Assembly (NCBI GenBank): GCA_902788805.1
Contig: CADALO010000014.1
Location: 1 to 64,000, forward strand
DNA: 64,000 nucleotides
DNA from: an uncultured Bacteroidota bacterium
Lineage (GTDB): Bacteria; Bacteroidota; Bacteroidia; Bacteroidales; P3
Direction: 5' to 3'
In this document: positions 33,343 to 42,267 of the stretch, in pieces
Position numbering within the stretch: position 1 is the first letter of the stretch
How the letters are laid out: every line of letters begins with the position of its first letter
Translations under genes and position numbers: made by a program
The notes under the pieces: generated by a model
Seen by the model: the letters and a program-made list of their open reading frames with translations, nothing else
Databases searched by the model: none
Told to the model about the DNA's origin: nothing

Positions 33343-34167
33343 ATGCGCGTACTTATTGCAAAAAACTACGACGAGATGTCGGTGGCAGCAGCAAACTATG
33401 TTGCCAAGAGAATCAATGATTTCAAGCCCACAGCCGAGCATCCTTTTGTGCTTGGATGTCCGACCGGCAGTTCACCACTGGGTTTGTATCAGCATCTTGC
33501 CAAACTGAACAAGAAAGGTCTTGTCAGTTTCCAGAATGTGGTGACGTTCAATATGGACGAATATGTGGGATTGCCCGTAGAGCATCCTGAAAGCTACCAC
33601 AGCTTTATGTGGACAAACTTCTTCAATCACATCGACATCAAGAAAGAGAATGTCCACATTCTTGACGGCAATGCGCCCGACTTGATGGCCGAGTGTGCCC
33701 ACTATGAGGAGATGATTGCCGAGGCCGGTGGCATAGACCTGTTTATGGGCGGTGTGGGCCCTGACGGTCATATAGCCTTCAACGAGCCCGGCAGCAGCTT
33801 GGCCAGCCGTACACGAATCAAGACGTTGACTACCGACACAATCCAAGCCAACTGCCGTTTCTTCGACAATGACGTCACCAAGGTGCCGAAACAAGCGTTG
33901 ACGGTTGGTGTGGGTACGGTTATGGATGCCCGCGAGGTGCTGATACTCTGCAACGGTCCCAAGAAAGCACGTGCCCTGCACCATATGATTGAGAACGGCG
34001 TGAACCATATGTGGACGTCAAGTATGCTGCAGATGCACCCTCACGGCACGGTGTTCTGCGACGAAGAGGCGACCGTGGAGCTCAAGATGAGCACCTACGA
34101 GTATTTCAAGGACAAGCAGCGTATTGAGAAGACCTTTGAACGTTTCATCAGCTATTACACTATCTGA
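33343..34167 (+). CDS. nagB: Glucosamine-6-phosphate deaminase NagB
   Basis: A 274-residue enzyme converting glucosamine 6-phosphate to fructose 6-phosphate and ammonia. Family marks: [16 protein letters not shown] near residue 39, [10 protein letters not shown] with the catalytic aspartate, [17 protein letters not shown] and the [20 protein letters not shown] end region. It lets the cell use amino sugars such as N-acetylglucosamine from host or bacterial glycans. It lies 13 bases upstream of the DUF4954 gene, an arrangement consistent with an operon. Confidence 0.96.
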   Translation: MRVLIAKNYDEMSVAAANYVAKRINDFKPTAEHPFVLGCPTGSSPLGLYQHLAKLNKKGLVSFQNVVTFNMDEYVGLPVEHPESYHSFMWTNFFNHIDIKKENVHILDGNAPDLMAECAHYEEMIAEAGGIDLFMGGVGPDGHIAFNEPGSSLASRTRIKTLTTDTIQANCRFFDNDVTKVPKQALTVGVGTVMDAREVLILCNGPKKARALHHMIENGVNHMWTSSMLQMHPHGTVFCDEEATVELKMSTYEYFKDKQRIEKTFERFISYYTI

Positions 34168-34180
34168 AACTGCTTGAAAT

Positions 34181-35989
34181 ATGAAGTATAGAAGTCTAAC
34201 TGCAGAAGAAGTGGCCCTGCTCAACGGTCAGGGTAACCGCGCCGAGGATTGGAGCAAAGTTCAGGTTAAGGACGGATTCGATGCGGCGTGTGTCTATGGC
34301 ACTTGCTTTTGCGGACAGGTATATATGGGTGCCTTCACAAAAGGCACCCTCCGTGATGGCGACTTGATTCTGCCCGAAGGAATCAGCTGCTCGATGTTGC
34401 GCGACTGCTGCATCGGCGACCATTGTGCCATCCATAATGTCAAGATGCTTTCGGGATACACGATTGGCGACAATACGCTACTTTTCAATATCGACGAGAT
34501 GACCGCCAGCACCGCTGCCGATGCAGACTTTGCCTGGCTTGAGCCGATGAATGAAAATGGCGGCAGACGCATACTTCCGTTCAACGGAATGACGATAGGC
34601 GATGCCTATATGTGGGCCCGTTTCAGGGGTCAGGAGCGTCTGATGGCCAAGCTTGAGGAGCTGACCCGTAAGGAGCTGTCCACCCTCAAGGGCGGATACG
34701 GCAAGGTCGGCGACCATTGTGTAATAAAGAATACAAAACGCATACATAACGTAGCTGTCAACAGTAGTGCCGAAGACCGAAGCCGCATAGAGGAATGCAT
34801 TATGCTGGGCGACGGCGTTGTCGGCTATGGCTGCAAGTTGGAATATGGTGTTATTGCCGAGCGATTCCTGCTTGGCGAGCACGTCAAGCTGGAATATGGC
34901 TTGAGGCTGAACGATACCGTGGTGGGCGACAACTCTACGCTTGCCCGCTGCGAGGTTGGTTGCAATATCATTTTCCCTGCCCACGAGCAGCACCACAACA
35001 ACTCGTTCCTCATAGCCGCCCTCATTATGGGACAGAGCAACGTTGCCGCAGGCGGCACTCTGGGAAGCAATCACAACAGCCGCACCGCCGACAACGAGAT
35101 AAGCGCCGGCCGTGGTTTCTGGCCAGGCCTTTGCGTCAGCCTCAAACACAGCAGCCGCTTTGCGTCGTACTGCCTTCTGGCCAAGGGCGACTATCCCAGC
35201 GAGTTGAACATAACGCTGCCGTTTGCTTTGGTCAACAACAACACCTCAAAGAACCGTCTTGAAGTGATGCCCGCCTACTGGTGGATGTACAATATGTACG
35301 CTATGGATCGCAACAGCCGCAAATTTGCAGCTCGCGACAAGCGTCTCTACAAGGCTCAACACGTTGAGTTTGATAATCTTGCACCCGATACGGCCGAGGA
35401 AATCATAATCGGTCGCGACCTGCTGCACATCTGGGCAGAGGAGGCCAATCGCGAGGGCAAGAGCGAAATCGAAGCCCACGGTATGGAGAAAGGCAAGCGC
35501 AAAACGGTCATTCTCAAGGCCGGAGACGGCTACAAGGCCTACTACGATATGCTGGTATACTATGCTATGAAGACCCTTGAGCCGGTGTTTGGCGAGCAGA
35601 TGCCCGACGGCACCTTGGGCGAAGGTGAACGCACAACCAGATGGGTGAATATAGGTGGTCAGCTGATAGCCGAAAAGGATGTAAAACAGCTGATTGACGA
35701 TATCGAGACGGGCGCCCTCGACAGCTGGGATTCCATCCACAAGCGGTTTGATATGCTGTGGGATGCCTACCCGGCTGAGAAACAGCGTCACGCCTACCAA
35801 GTGCTGTGCCATCTGTCGCAGAAACAGAAACTCGATGCTGATGAATGGGCTATGTATAGGGCCAACTATCAACGCATACAGCAATTCGTTGCCGACCAGA
35901 AACTGCTTTCGCGCAAGAAGGACGACAGCAACGAGTTCCGCCACGCTACATATTGGAACGATGCTGAAATGAATGCCGTGCTTGGATAA
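34181..35989 (+). CDS. DUF4954 family protein with hexapeptide repeats
   Basis: 602 residues. The first 350 contain many imperfect hexapeptide repeats (RDCCIGDHCAIHNVKMLSGY, IGDNTLLFN, EYGLRLNDTVVGDNSTLA), which form a left-handed beta-helix as in sugar-nucleotide acyl- and nucleotidyltransferases. The rest is mixed helix without a known motif. DUF4954 proteins are typical of Bacteroidetes and spirochaetes and their reaction is unknown. Coupling with nagB hints at amino-sugar phosphate metabolism, which is inference. Confidence 0.85.
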   Translation: MKYRSLTAEEVALLNGQGNRAEDWSKVQVKDGFDAACVYGTCFCGQVYMGAFTKGTLRDGDLILPEGISCSMLRDCCIGDHCAIHNVKMLSGYTIGDNTLLFNIDEMTASTAADADFAWLEPMNENGGRRILPFNGMTIGDAYMWARFRGQERLMAKLEELTRKELSTLKGGYGKVGDHCVIKNTKRIHNVAVNSSAEDRSRIEECIMLGDGVVGYGCKLEYGVIAERFLLGEHVKLEYGLRLNDTVVGDNSTLARCEVGCNIIFPAHEQHHNNSFLIAALIMGQSNVAAGGTLGSNHNSRTADNEISAGRGFWPGLCVSLKHSSRFASYCLLAKGDYPSELNITLPFALVNNNTSKNRLEVMPAYWWMYNMYAMDRNSRKFAARDKRLYKAQHVEFDNLAPDTAEEIIIGRDLLHIWAEEANREGKSEIEAHGMEKGKRKTVILKAGDGYKAYYDMLVYYAMKTLEPVFGEQMPDGTLGEGERTTRWVNIGGQLIAEKDVKQLIDDIETGALDSWDSIHKRFDMLWDAYPAEKQRHAYQVLCHLSQKQKLDADEWAMYRANYQRIQQFVADQKLLSRKKDDSNEFRHATYWNDAEMNAVLG

Positions 35990-36015
35990 CTATAAAAAAC
36001 TAAAATAAACTGATA

Positions 36016-36423
36016 ATGAAAAGAAAAGGAATTGTAGCTTTGGGATGTGCCGTTGTATTGGCCGGTGCCGTCCTGCTGCTCAGCTGTACAAGTAGCGATG
36101 GCGTCCTGACCAAGAAGAAAGGTGTCTATACCGTTGATACAACGACACTTTCGCAGGATGTGAAAGGCTTTAACGGCCCAACGCCGGTGATGATAACCAT
36201 CGAGAAGGACAAGATTGTAAAGGTCGAGGCTCTCGAAAACAGTGAGACACCAGGCTTTTTCAAGCGTATGACCGATGGTGGAATGCTGGAGCGCTGGGAT
36301 GGAATGACTGTCGACGAGGCATTGTCGGCCAAGGTCGATGTCGTGGCCGGTGCCACTTACTCGTCGAATGCCGTTGCTGAAAATGTGCTACTGGGCCTGA
36401 CCTATTACAAGGAGCACAAGTGA
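36016..36423 (+). CDS. FMN-binding domain lipoprotein
   Basis: 135 residues with a lipoprotein signal peptide (cysteine near 25 in LLLSCTSS) and a single FMN-binding domain of the RnfG/NosR type. ITIEKDKIVKVEALENSETP and VVAGATYSSNAV are its marks; the latter resembles the site where FMN is covalently attached to Ser/Thr in related proteins. It is probably an extracytoplasmic electron carrier. It is the last of three rightward genes (nagB, DUF4954, this one). Confidence 0.85.
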   Translation: MKRKGIVALGCAVVLAGAVLLLSCTSSDGVLTKKKGVYTVDTTTLSQDVKGFNGPTPVMITIEKDKIVKVEALENSETPGFFKRMTDGGMLERWDGMTVDEALSAKVDVVAGATYSSNAVAENVLLGLTYYKEHK

Positions 36424-36510
36424 AAGGATAGAGAGTGTTCTATGTCGTTGATATAGATGACTCTACTTCTGCACTTGTCAACCTTCTAAAGTGAAGTTCC
36501 TATAGTTATT

Positions 36511-36550
36511 GCATAGCTGGCTTCTGTCAGCTATGCAATTTTATTTTCGT
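36511..36550 (+). terminator. Rho-independent terminator after the FMN-binding gene
   Basis: TGCATAGCTG pairs with CAGCTATGCA (10 bp, 8-base loop), followed by ATTTTATTTT. It closes the nagB-DUF4954-FMN run; gmd starts 150 bases on. Confidence 0.8.
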
Positions 36551-36697
36551 CAAGCTGACATTGTGAAGGCTGCAGATGCAATAATTATTTGCAGTTTACG
36601 TTAAATAATCATAACTAATTGACAAAACGAAGGCAGGAGCCACGTGGTTTCTGCTTGAAATCGAGTAACAAACATACAGAACAATACATTTCTTTCT

Positions 36698-37780
36698 ATG
36701 GCAAAAGTGGCATTGATTACCGGTATTACCGGCCAGGACGGAAGCTTTTTGGCTGAGTTTCTGATAGAAAAAGGATACGAAGTGCACGGCATATTGCGTC
36801 GCAGCTCGTCGTTCAACACAGGGCGCATCGAGCATCTGTATCTGGACGAATGGGTGCGTGATATGAAGAAGAAACGCCTTGTCGACCTCCACTGGGGTGA
36901 TATGACCGATAGCTCGTCGCTCATCAGGATTATCAGCGAGATCCGCCCCGACGAGATATACAACCTTGCGGCCCAGAGCCACGTCAAAGTCAGTTTCGAT
37001 GTGCCTGAGTTTACGGCCGATGCCGATGCAATGGGAGTGCTGCGGTTGCTCGAGGCGGTGCGTATAGCGGGACTTGCCGACAAGTGCCGCATCTATCAGG
37101 CGTCGACGAGCGAGCTTTACGGCCTCGTTCAGGAGGTGCCGCAGAAAGAGACCACGCCGTTCTATCCTCGCAGCCCTTACGGTGTGGCCAAGCTGTACGG
37201 CTTCTGGATAATGAAGAACTACCGCGAAAGCTACGGGATGTACTGCTGCAACGGCATACTGTTCAACCACGAGAGTGAACGCCGTGGCGAGAACTTCGTC
37301 ACACGCAAGATTACCCTCGCCGTGGCCCGCATCGCCCAAGGATTCCAAGACAAGCTTTATCTTGGCAACCTCAACTCTCTGCGCGACTGGGGCTATGCCA
37401 AAGACTATGTTGAGTGTATGTGGCTCATCCTGCAGCAGGAAAAGCCCGAGGACTTTGTGATTGCCACAGGCCAGTATCACACGGTGCGCGAGTTCTGCAC
37501 GTTGGCTTTCAGAGAGGTCGGTATCGAGCTGCGCTGGGAAGGCGAAGGCGTTGAAGAGAAAGGCATCGATGTGGCTACCGGCAAGGTGCTCGTCGAGGTC
37601 GACCCCAAGTATTTCCGTCCTGCCGAGGTGGATCAGTTGCTGGGCGACCCCACGAAGGCCCGCGAACGCCTTGGATGGAACCCGCAGAAGACCAGCTTCG
37701 AAGAGCTGGTAAGGATTATGGTTCAGCACGATATGAAGAAAGTGAGAAAACTTTACCTCAGAGAACGCTTGGATGATTAA
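36698..37780 (+). CDS. gmd: GDP-mannose 4,6-dehydratase
   Basis: A 360-residue SDR enzyme making GDP-4-keto-6-deoxymannose, the first step to GDP-L-fucose. The Rossmann motif [13 protein letters not shown] is at the N-terminus, [15 protein letters not shown] binds the nucleotide sugar, and the active site is ASTSELYG with [13 protein letters not shown] (Tyr-x3-Lys). Fcl, the next enzyme of the pathway, lies 0.77 kb downstream; the gap is filled by a GxxExxY gene and tandem repeats. Products would serve capsule, O-antigen or glycoprotein fucosylation. Confidence 0.96.
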   Translation: MAKVALITGITGQDGSFLAEFLIEKGYEVHGILRRSSSFNTGRIEHLYLDEWVRDMKKKRLVDLHWGDMTDSSSLIRIISEIRPDEIYNLAAQSHVKVSFDVPEFTADADAMGVLRLLEAVRIAGLADKCRIYQASTSELYGLVQEVPQKETTPFYPRSPYGVAKLYGFWIMKNYRESYGMYCCNGILFNHESERRGENFVTRKITLAVARIAQGFQDKLYLGNLNSLRDWGYAKDYVECMWLILQQEKPEDFVIATGQYHTVREFCTLAFREVGIELRWEGEGVEEKGIDVATGKVLVEVDPKYFRPAEVDQLLGDPTKARERLGWNPQKTSFEELVRIMVQHDMKKVRKLYLRERLDD

Positions 37781-37815
37781 GTTTATTGAACACGGATATA
37801 ACGGATAAAACGGAT

Positions 37816-38226
37816 ATGTTGCTATATAGTGATTTGAGCTACGCTATTAATGGTGCAGCATTCAATGTTTACAATAAACTTGGACACGGTTTCCTTGAGA
37901 CTGTCTATCAGGAAGCATTGGAAATTGAATTTCAAAGAAGCAATATCCCGTACGAGCGAGAGAAAGAATTGAAAATAGTTTATGACGGTGTAGAACTAAA
38001 ACAAACTTACAAAGCAGATTTTGTGTGCTATGGGAAGGTGATAGTAGAATTGAAGGCTGTAAGTGAACTTAATGATGCTCATAGGTCTCAAGTTTATAAT
38101 TATTTACACGCCACTGGATATAAGTTAGGTTTACTCTACAATTTTGGATGCTATGATGAATTGGAAAAGGAACGAATAATTGTATATGAGAACCCTGAAT
38201 GTGATGACCACGGATTTAACAGATAA
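37816..38226 (+). CDS. GxxExxY protein
   Basis: 136 residues. The name-giving motif is visible as GHGFLETVYQEALEIEF near residue 25, along with the KADFVCYGKVIVELKAV strand pair that resembles a PD-(D/E)XK nuclease core. The family is common in Bacteroidetes and uncharacterised. The start (ATG 37816) is preceded by ACGGATAAAACGGAT repeats. The last codons (DDHGFNR, stop) are encoded by the first unit of the 71-bp tandem array, so repeats flank and partly form the gene. It looks like an insertion between gmd and fcl. Confidence 0.88.
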   Translation: MLLYSDLSYAINGAAFNVYNKLGHGFLETVYQEALEIEFQRSNIPYEREKELKIVYDGVELKQTYKADFVCYGKVIVELKAVSELNDAHRSQVYNYLHATGYKLGLLYNFGCYDELEKERIIVYENPECDDHGFNR

Positions 38227-38536
38227 AACGGATAAATCTGTTCAATCCGAATAATCCGTGTTCAAAAAAATAATCCGACCACGGATTTGACAGATAAAAC
38301 AGATAAATCCGTTCAATCCGAATAATCCGTGTTCAAAAAAATAATTCGACCACGGATTTGACAGATAAAACGGATAAATCCGTTCAATCCGAATAATCCG
38401 TGTTCAAAAAAATAATCCGACCACGGATTTGACAGATAAAACGGATAATTCTGTTCAATCCGAATAATCCGTGTTCAAAACGGATTTGACAGATAAAACG
38501 GATAAATCCGTTCAATCCGAATAATCCGTGTTCAAA
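38206..38536. repeat. 71-bp tandem repeat array
   Basis: Units starting GACCACGGATTT begin at 38206, 38277, 38348 and 38419, each 71 bases. A fifth, partial unit (38481-38536) follows a shortened fourth. They differ by a few substitutions. Each unit contains GGATAAATCCGTTCAATCC and AATAATCCGTGTTC. The array ends 11 bases before the fcl ATG, so its length sets the fcl leader. Partial units also precede the GxxExxY start at 37790-37815. Confidence 0.9.
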
Positions 38537-38547
38537 AATAATAAAAT

Positions 38548-39489
38548 ATGAAATCAGATTCTAAAATTTACGTTGCGGGGCATCGCGGGATGGTGGGAAG
38601 CGCCATTGTGCGCGAGCTGCAGCGGCAAGGATATACGAACATCGTCACAAGGACACATCAGGAGCTTGATTTGACAAGGCAGGAGCAGGTGGAGCGGTTC
38701 TTTGCTGAAGAGCGGCCCGAATACGTGTTCCTGGCGGCGGCGAAGGTTGGCGGCATAGTGGCCAACCAGTCGGCTCTGGCGGATTTTATGTACGAGAATA
38801 TGATTCTCGAGATGAATGTGATCCACGCGGCTTGGAAGAACGGCTGCAAGAAGTTGGAATTCCTCGGATCGTCGTGCATCTATCCGCGTTTGGCGCCCCA
38901 GCCAATGCCCGAAAGCTGCCTGCTCACGGGCTCGCTCGAGAAGACCAACGAGGCCTATGCGCTGGCCAAAATCAGCGGCCTGAAGTATTGCGAATTCCTC
39001 AACAGGCAGTACGGCACCGATTACATCAGCGTGATGCCCACAAACCTCTATGGACCCAACGACAACTACCATCCCGAACACAGCCACGTGCTGCCGGCGC
39101 TTATAAGACGTTTCCACGAGGCCAAAATAAGTGGAGCAGAGAGCGTTACCTGCTGGGGTGACGGCTCGCCGTTGAGGGAGTTCCTCTACGTGGACGACCT
39201 TGCAAACCTGTGCGTGTTCCTGATGAACAACTACAGCGGCGACGAGACGGTGAATGCCGGCACGGGCAAAGAGCTCACCATCAAAGCCCTTACCGAGCTT
39301 GTGGCCAAGGTCGTAGGCTACAATGGACGCATCGAATGGGACGCTACGCGACCCAACGGCACTCCGCGCAAACTGCTGGATGTGAGCAAGGCCACGGCTC
39401 TGGGGTGGACCTACAAGACCGAGCTGGAGGACGGAATCAAGCTTGCATATCAGGATTTTCTGGAGAACCCGATGCGCGCGGAAAGATAA
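38548..39489 (+). CDS. fcl: GDP-L-fucose synthase
   Basis: A 313-residue epimerase-reductase converting GDP-4-keto-6-deoxymannose to GDP-L-fucose with NADPH. The Rossmann motif [14 protein letters not shown] is near residue 11; [13 protein letters not shown], the serine region SSCIYP and the Tyr-x3-Lys in [13 protein letters not shown] are all present. It completes the pathway begun by gmd. No promoter of its own is evident between the repeats and the ATG. Confidence 0.95.
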   Translation: MKSDSKIYVAGHRGMVGSAIVRELQRQGYTNIVTRTHQELDLTRQEQVERFFAEERPEYVFLAAAKVGGIVANQSALADFMYENMILEMNVIHAAWKNGCKKLEFLGSSCIYPRLAPQPMPESCLLTGSLEKTNEAYALAKISGLKYCEFLNRQYGTDYISVMPTNLYGPNDNYHPEHSHVLPALIRRFHEAKISGAESVTCWGDGSPLREFLYVDDLANLCVFLMNNYSGDETVNAGTGKELTIKALTELVAKVVGYNGRIEWDATRPNGTPRKLLDVSKATALGWTYKTELEDGIKLAYQDFLENPMRAER

Positions 39490-39525
39490 TGCCGCAAAGA
39501 TTCTGAAGTCGAGCGAGACGTAATC

Positions 39526-39550
39526 AAGGCTGTGAAAACAGCCTTTTTCT
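39526..39550 (+). terminator. Rho-independent terminator after fcl
   Basis: AAGGCTGT pairs with ACAGCCTT, followed by TTTTTCT. Confidence 0.75.
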
Positions 39551-39736
39551 ATTCCCGTTTTTGCAAAAATATGTCACAAAAAACCTCGAGTGAGCATTGC
39601 GGGACTTTTTGTCTGATAACACGACATAACAAATAATGCAAAGCAAAATTATTTGTTTGTCAATAAGATAGTATTTTATAGAGGCACTTTGCGGAACAAA
39701 AAACAAAAAAAATTTGGTCAGATAATAAAAAGTTAG

Positions 39737-39744
39737 TACTTTTG
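39737..39744 (+). promoter_or_regulatory. -7 element of the tRNA cluster
   Basis: TACTTTTG with TTTGG at 39713-39717 upstream, about 70 bases before the first tRNA. No gene lies between fcl and this site. Confidence 0.65.
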
Positions 39745-39812
39745 CAGCCGATTTCAATGAGTAACGAAACATCATTCCGCACGCCGGAACGAGTAGATTC
39801 AACATTGACCAC

Positions 39813-39900
39813 GGAGAGGTGGGTGAGTGGCTGAAACCAACAGTTTGCTAAACTGTCGTACTCGATTAGGGTACCGGGGGTTCGAATCCCCCCTTCTCCG
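39813..39900 (+). tRNA. tRNA-Ser (GCU)
   Basis: 88 bases with acceptor GGAGAGG/CTTCTCC, a long variable arm (class II, as in serine tRNAs), T loop TTCGAAT and anticodon GCT at 39847-39849. CCA is not encoded. It is followed by a T-rich hairpin. Confidence 0.95.
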
Positions 39901-39901
39901 C

Positions 39902-39930
39902 AAAACGCCCCGAAAATGAGGCGTTTTTTT
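39902..39930 (+). terminator. Hairpin with T-run after tRNA-Ser
   Basis: AAAACGCC pairs with GGCGTTTT, then TTT. It lies between tRNA-Ser and tRNA-Pro, so it may terminate or help process the transcript. Confidence 0.65.
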
Positions 39931-39943
39931 AATGGCAAGCCCA

Positions 39944-40018
39944 CGGGATGTAGCGTAGTCCGGTTATCGCGCCTGCTTTGGGAGCAGGAGATCGCCAGTT
40001 CGAATCTGGCCATCCCGA
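39944..40018 (+). tRNA. tRNA-Pro (UGG)
   Basis: A cloverleaf with acceptor CGGGATG/CATCCCG, anticodon stem CCTGC/GCAGG, anticodon TGG at 39979-39981 and T loop TTCGAAT. CCA is not encoded. Confidence 0.95.
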
Positions 40019-40030
40019 CTAAGAACCGAT

Positions 40031-40104
40031 GGCCCCGTAGCTCAGCTGGATAGAGCAACTGCCTTCTAAGCAGTAGGTCCTGCGTTCGAATCGCAGCAGG
40101 GTCA
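40031..40104 (+). tRNA. tRNA-Arg (UCU)
   Basis: The anticodon stem ACTGC/GCAGT encloses anticodon TCT at 40065-40067; the T stem CTGCG/CGCAG is intact. The acceptor stem reads GGCCCCG against CAGGGTC, leaving one C-A mismatch at the sixth pair, where a G would restore pairing. Confidence 0.92.
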
Positions 40105-40110
40105 CAGCTT

Positions 40111-40137
40111 AAAAGCCTCCTGAATAGGAGGCTTTTT
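40111..40137 (+). terminator. Terminator of the tRNA cluster
   Basis: AAAAGCCTCC pairs with GGAGGCTTTT around a 6-base loop, followed by T. This is a strong rho-independent signal. Confidence 0.85.
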
Positions 40138-40198
40138 CTGTATGTATTCTTTCAATCCAACTTACTTCTGCGGCCGTGATTGGGTTGTGATTGCATCG

Positions 40199-40306
40199 GG
40201 TCAACACTGGTTGTTGTCCGCTTGTTGTCCGCTTGATGTCCGCTTGTTGTCCGCTTTTAAAGCGGACAACAAGCGGACATCAAGCGGACAACAACCAGTG
40301 TTGACC
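40199..40306. repeat. Long palindrome built from 11-bp units
   Basis: The right arm 40259-40306 (48 bases) is the exact reverse complement of the left arm 40199-40257 except that the left holds one extra 11-base unit TTGTCCGCTTG. The outer ends read GGTCAACACTGG and CCAGTGTTGACC. The spacer at the centre is one base, so a cruciform or very stable RNA hairpin could form. No gene spans it. Confidence 0.85.
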
Positions 40307-40483
40307 TTTATAGGGTGCTGTTGCGGGGCGGTGAGTGTCGCATAGGTTTTTTGTTATTTTTCCTTGCTTTTAAGATGCAATGAGTCAGCGGATTCGATTT
40401 TGTTTAACATTTTTTAACAAAGCGTTATGCAACTTTTTGGCCGTAAAAAGCTACTTATAGGGCGAACTCAAAAAATTTGAACT

Positions 40484-40942
40484 GTGAAAAAAATCATATT
40501 TTTCGTATTCTTTTTACTGGCGTTCGCATTGAATGCCCAAAAAGTGGCTCAGGTGCCTTATTACAGCGACTTTGAGGCCACATCGTGGCGTGTGGAGTAT
40601 GGGCTGCACGGCTTTACGCCAGGAACTGGCAGTTCCCACGCCTATTCCATACACCCTTGCACGCTGGCAAACCTTTCATCTTCGACAACCTACGATATAT
40701 ATATTCAGCCCGTATGCGCTGATACCCTTTTTGTTTTTTATTCAGGCCTGGTGGCTGTCTATACCGATGTGTGTGAACAGCCCGACATCAGCCTCTTTGC
40801 GGAAAGCTCCTATAGTGGTGCGCTGGGCACAGCGCCTGTGGTTACGTATGCTCCCTGCAGCGTAAGCACAATGCTGCTTGACAGCGCAACACTGGGAGGC
40901 CCGCGAGATTATGAGCGACTGCGATTCTTCTATTTTTGTTAG
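40484..40942 (+). CDS. Short secreted protein, probable truncated surface adhesin
   Basis: A 152-codon frame starting with GTG. The first 19 residues are a clear signal peptide (IIFFVFFLLAFALNAQ). VPYYSDFEATSWRV resembles the start of MAM-like domains, and LSSSTTYDIYIQPVC resembles a fibronectin type III strand, both typical of large secreted Bacteroidetes surface proteins. The joins between these pieces are abrupt and the protein is far shorter than such families. I read it as a decayed remnant, though a short secreted product is possible. Confidence 0.45.
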   Translation: MKKIIFFVFFLLAFALNAQKVAQVPYYSDFEATSWRVEYGLHGFTPGTGSSHAYSIHPCTLANLSSSTTYDIYIQPVCADTLFVFYSGLVAVYTDVCEQPDISLFAESSYSGALGTAPVVTYAPCSVSTMLLDSATLGGPRDYERLRFFYFC

Positions 40943-41014
40943 AATTAAAACGAAGGATTAAACATTGTGCAAAGATTGGTTATAATATGATTTAGTATGG
41001 ATTGTGTGACCATA

Positions 41015-41047
41015 CAAAAAAAGAGAGTCGGGAGACTCTCTTTTTTG
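41015..41047. terminator. Bidirectional terminator
   Basis: GAGAGTC/GACTCTC hairpin flanked by an A-run on the left and a T-run on the right. It serves the rightward truncated gene and the leftward rubrerythrin gene. Confidence 0.85.
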
Positions 41048-41065
41048 TTTTCAGCTGATTGCGTT

Positions 41066-41605
41066 TTATGCAAAGTAGCGGTTCAGCAGGCCTTCGAGGG
41101 CTTTGCCGTGACGGGCCTCGTCGCGGGCCATCTCGTGGACGGTGTCGTGGATGGCGTCGAGGTTGAGGGCCTTGGCGCGTTTGGCCAGGTCGGTCTTGCC
41201 GGCGGTGGCACCGTACTCGGCATCGACGCGCATCTTGAGGTTCTGCTTGGTGCTGTCGGTCAGCACTTCGCCCAGCAGCTCGGCAAATTTGGCGGCGTGT
41301 TCAGCCTCTTCGAAAGCGGCTTTCTCCCAGTAGAGACCGATTTCGGGATAGCCCTCGCGGTGAGCCACGCGGGCCATTGCGAGGTACATACCGACCTCTT
41401 TGCACTCGCCTTCAAAGTTCATACGCAGGTCGGCCTTGATATCCTCGGGGGCATCCTTGGCGACGCCGACGATATGCTCGGCAGCCCAAGTCTTGATGTC
41501 CTCTTTCACTTCCTGCATTTGTTTGCCGCAGATGGGGCATTTTTCAGGCATTTCGTCGCCTTCGTAGACATATCCGCACACGGGGCAGATAAATTTTTTG
41601 CTCAT
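41066..41605 (-). CDS. Reverse rubrerythrin (NADH peroxidase type)
   Basis: 179 residues. An N-terminal rubredoxin domain with two CxxC pairs ([20 protein letters not shown], residues 7-26) precedes a ferritin-like diiron domain with ligands in [28 protein letters not shown] and [13 protein letters not shown]. This reversed domain order defines revRbr, which reduces hydrogen peroxide and oxygen in anaerobes. Ferritin and a rubredoxin lie within 1.5 kb, making an oxidative-stress and iron cluster. It has its own promoter at 41657-41664. Confidence 0.92.
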   Translation of the reverse strand: MSKKFICPVCGYVYEGDEMPEKCPICGKQMQEVKEDIKTWAAEHIVGVAKDAPEDIKADLRMNFEGECKEVGMYLAMARVAHREGYPEIGLYWEKAAFEEAEHAAKFAELLGEVLTDSTKQNLKMRVDAEYGATAGKTDLAKRAKALNLDAIHDTVHEMARDEARHGKALEGLLNRYFA

Positions 41606-41656
41606 AATTGGTTTTTAGCTTTTTAAGGATTAATTAATTCGTTTGAATTCAAGATG

Positions 41657-41664
41657 CAAAGATA
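41657..41664 (-). promoter_or_regulatory. -7 element of reverse rubrerythrin
   Basis: Read leftward this is TATCTTTG, 52 bases upstream of the ATG. Confidence 0.6.
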
Positions 41665-41703
41665 CTAATATTTTATGAAATGAAGAAATAATTTTTTTAA
41701 GAA

Positions 41704-42201
41704 TCACTTTTTTTTGCCGAATTCCTTCCAGAACGCTTTGAGTTTGCGTGTCAGGAAGATGACGTCGTAGTAGTCGTCTTCGATACAATAGAGTGTCCCG
41801 TTGCGTAATCTGACTAACGTTGTTTTATGTGGAACGAAACTGCCTGCGGAATTAAAAACTTCCAAATCGGGGGCAATGTCTGCAATTATGCTCCAAGGGA
41901 TATCGACAGTTTTTGTGGTATGCCATTTCCCGTGCTTGGTTTTGGTGTAAAGATTGGTGAGGACAAGGCTGTGCGGAGTGACGGTAATGCGGTCCTTTGT
42001 GTGTTTCAATATCAGCAGGCAATCCACGGCCAGTGCCACTATCATAAACCCAAGTAATATCTGTACCCAAAGCACATCAACTGAAAATATAGCATATCCC
42101 AAAAGGGCAATAACGCCAATGCGCATCAATTCCAGAAGTATTATGCTTACAGTGGTCTTGTAGACGACCTCAAAATGTTCGTTGCTCACGGTGTTTTCCA
42201 T
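41704..42201 (-). CDS. Two-helix membrane protein with PH-like domain
   Basis: 165 residues. Two hydrophobic helices (about residues 20-42 and 46-64) are followed by a beta-rich soluble part (DRITVTPHSLVLTNLYTKTK, DIPWSIIADI, VRLRNGTLYCIEDDYY). This layout resembles bacterial PH-like membrane proteins, but I cannot assign a family with certainty. It sits alone between rubrerythrin and ferritin genes. Confidence 0.6.
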   Translation of the reverse strand: MENTVSNEHFEVVYKTTVSIILLELMRIGVIALLGYAIFSVDVLWVQILLGFMIVALAVDCLLILKHTKDRITVTPHSLVLTNLYTKTKHGKWHTTKTVDIPWSIIADIAPDLEVFNSAGSFVPHKTTLVRLRNGTLYCIEDDYYDVIFLTRKLKAFWKEFGKKK

Positions 42202-42213
42202 AAATCATTATAA

Positions 42214-42247
42214 AAAATGTGTGTGTGATTGGTCACACACACATTTT
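42214..42247. terminator. 15-bp perfect hairpin between ferritin and the membrane-protein gene
   Basis: AAAATGTGTGTGTGA pairs fully with TCACACACACATTTT around TTGG. T-rich on one side and A-rich on the other, it can act as terminator for leftward ferritin transcription. Confidence 0.8.
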
Positions 42248-42267
42248 GATTCGGAGTCTTGTGCCTT

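Noticed and set aside
38206..38536. Possible CRISPR array in the 71-bp units
   Set aside because: The units are direct tandem copies without unique spacers.
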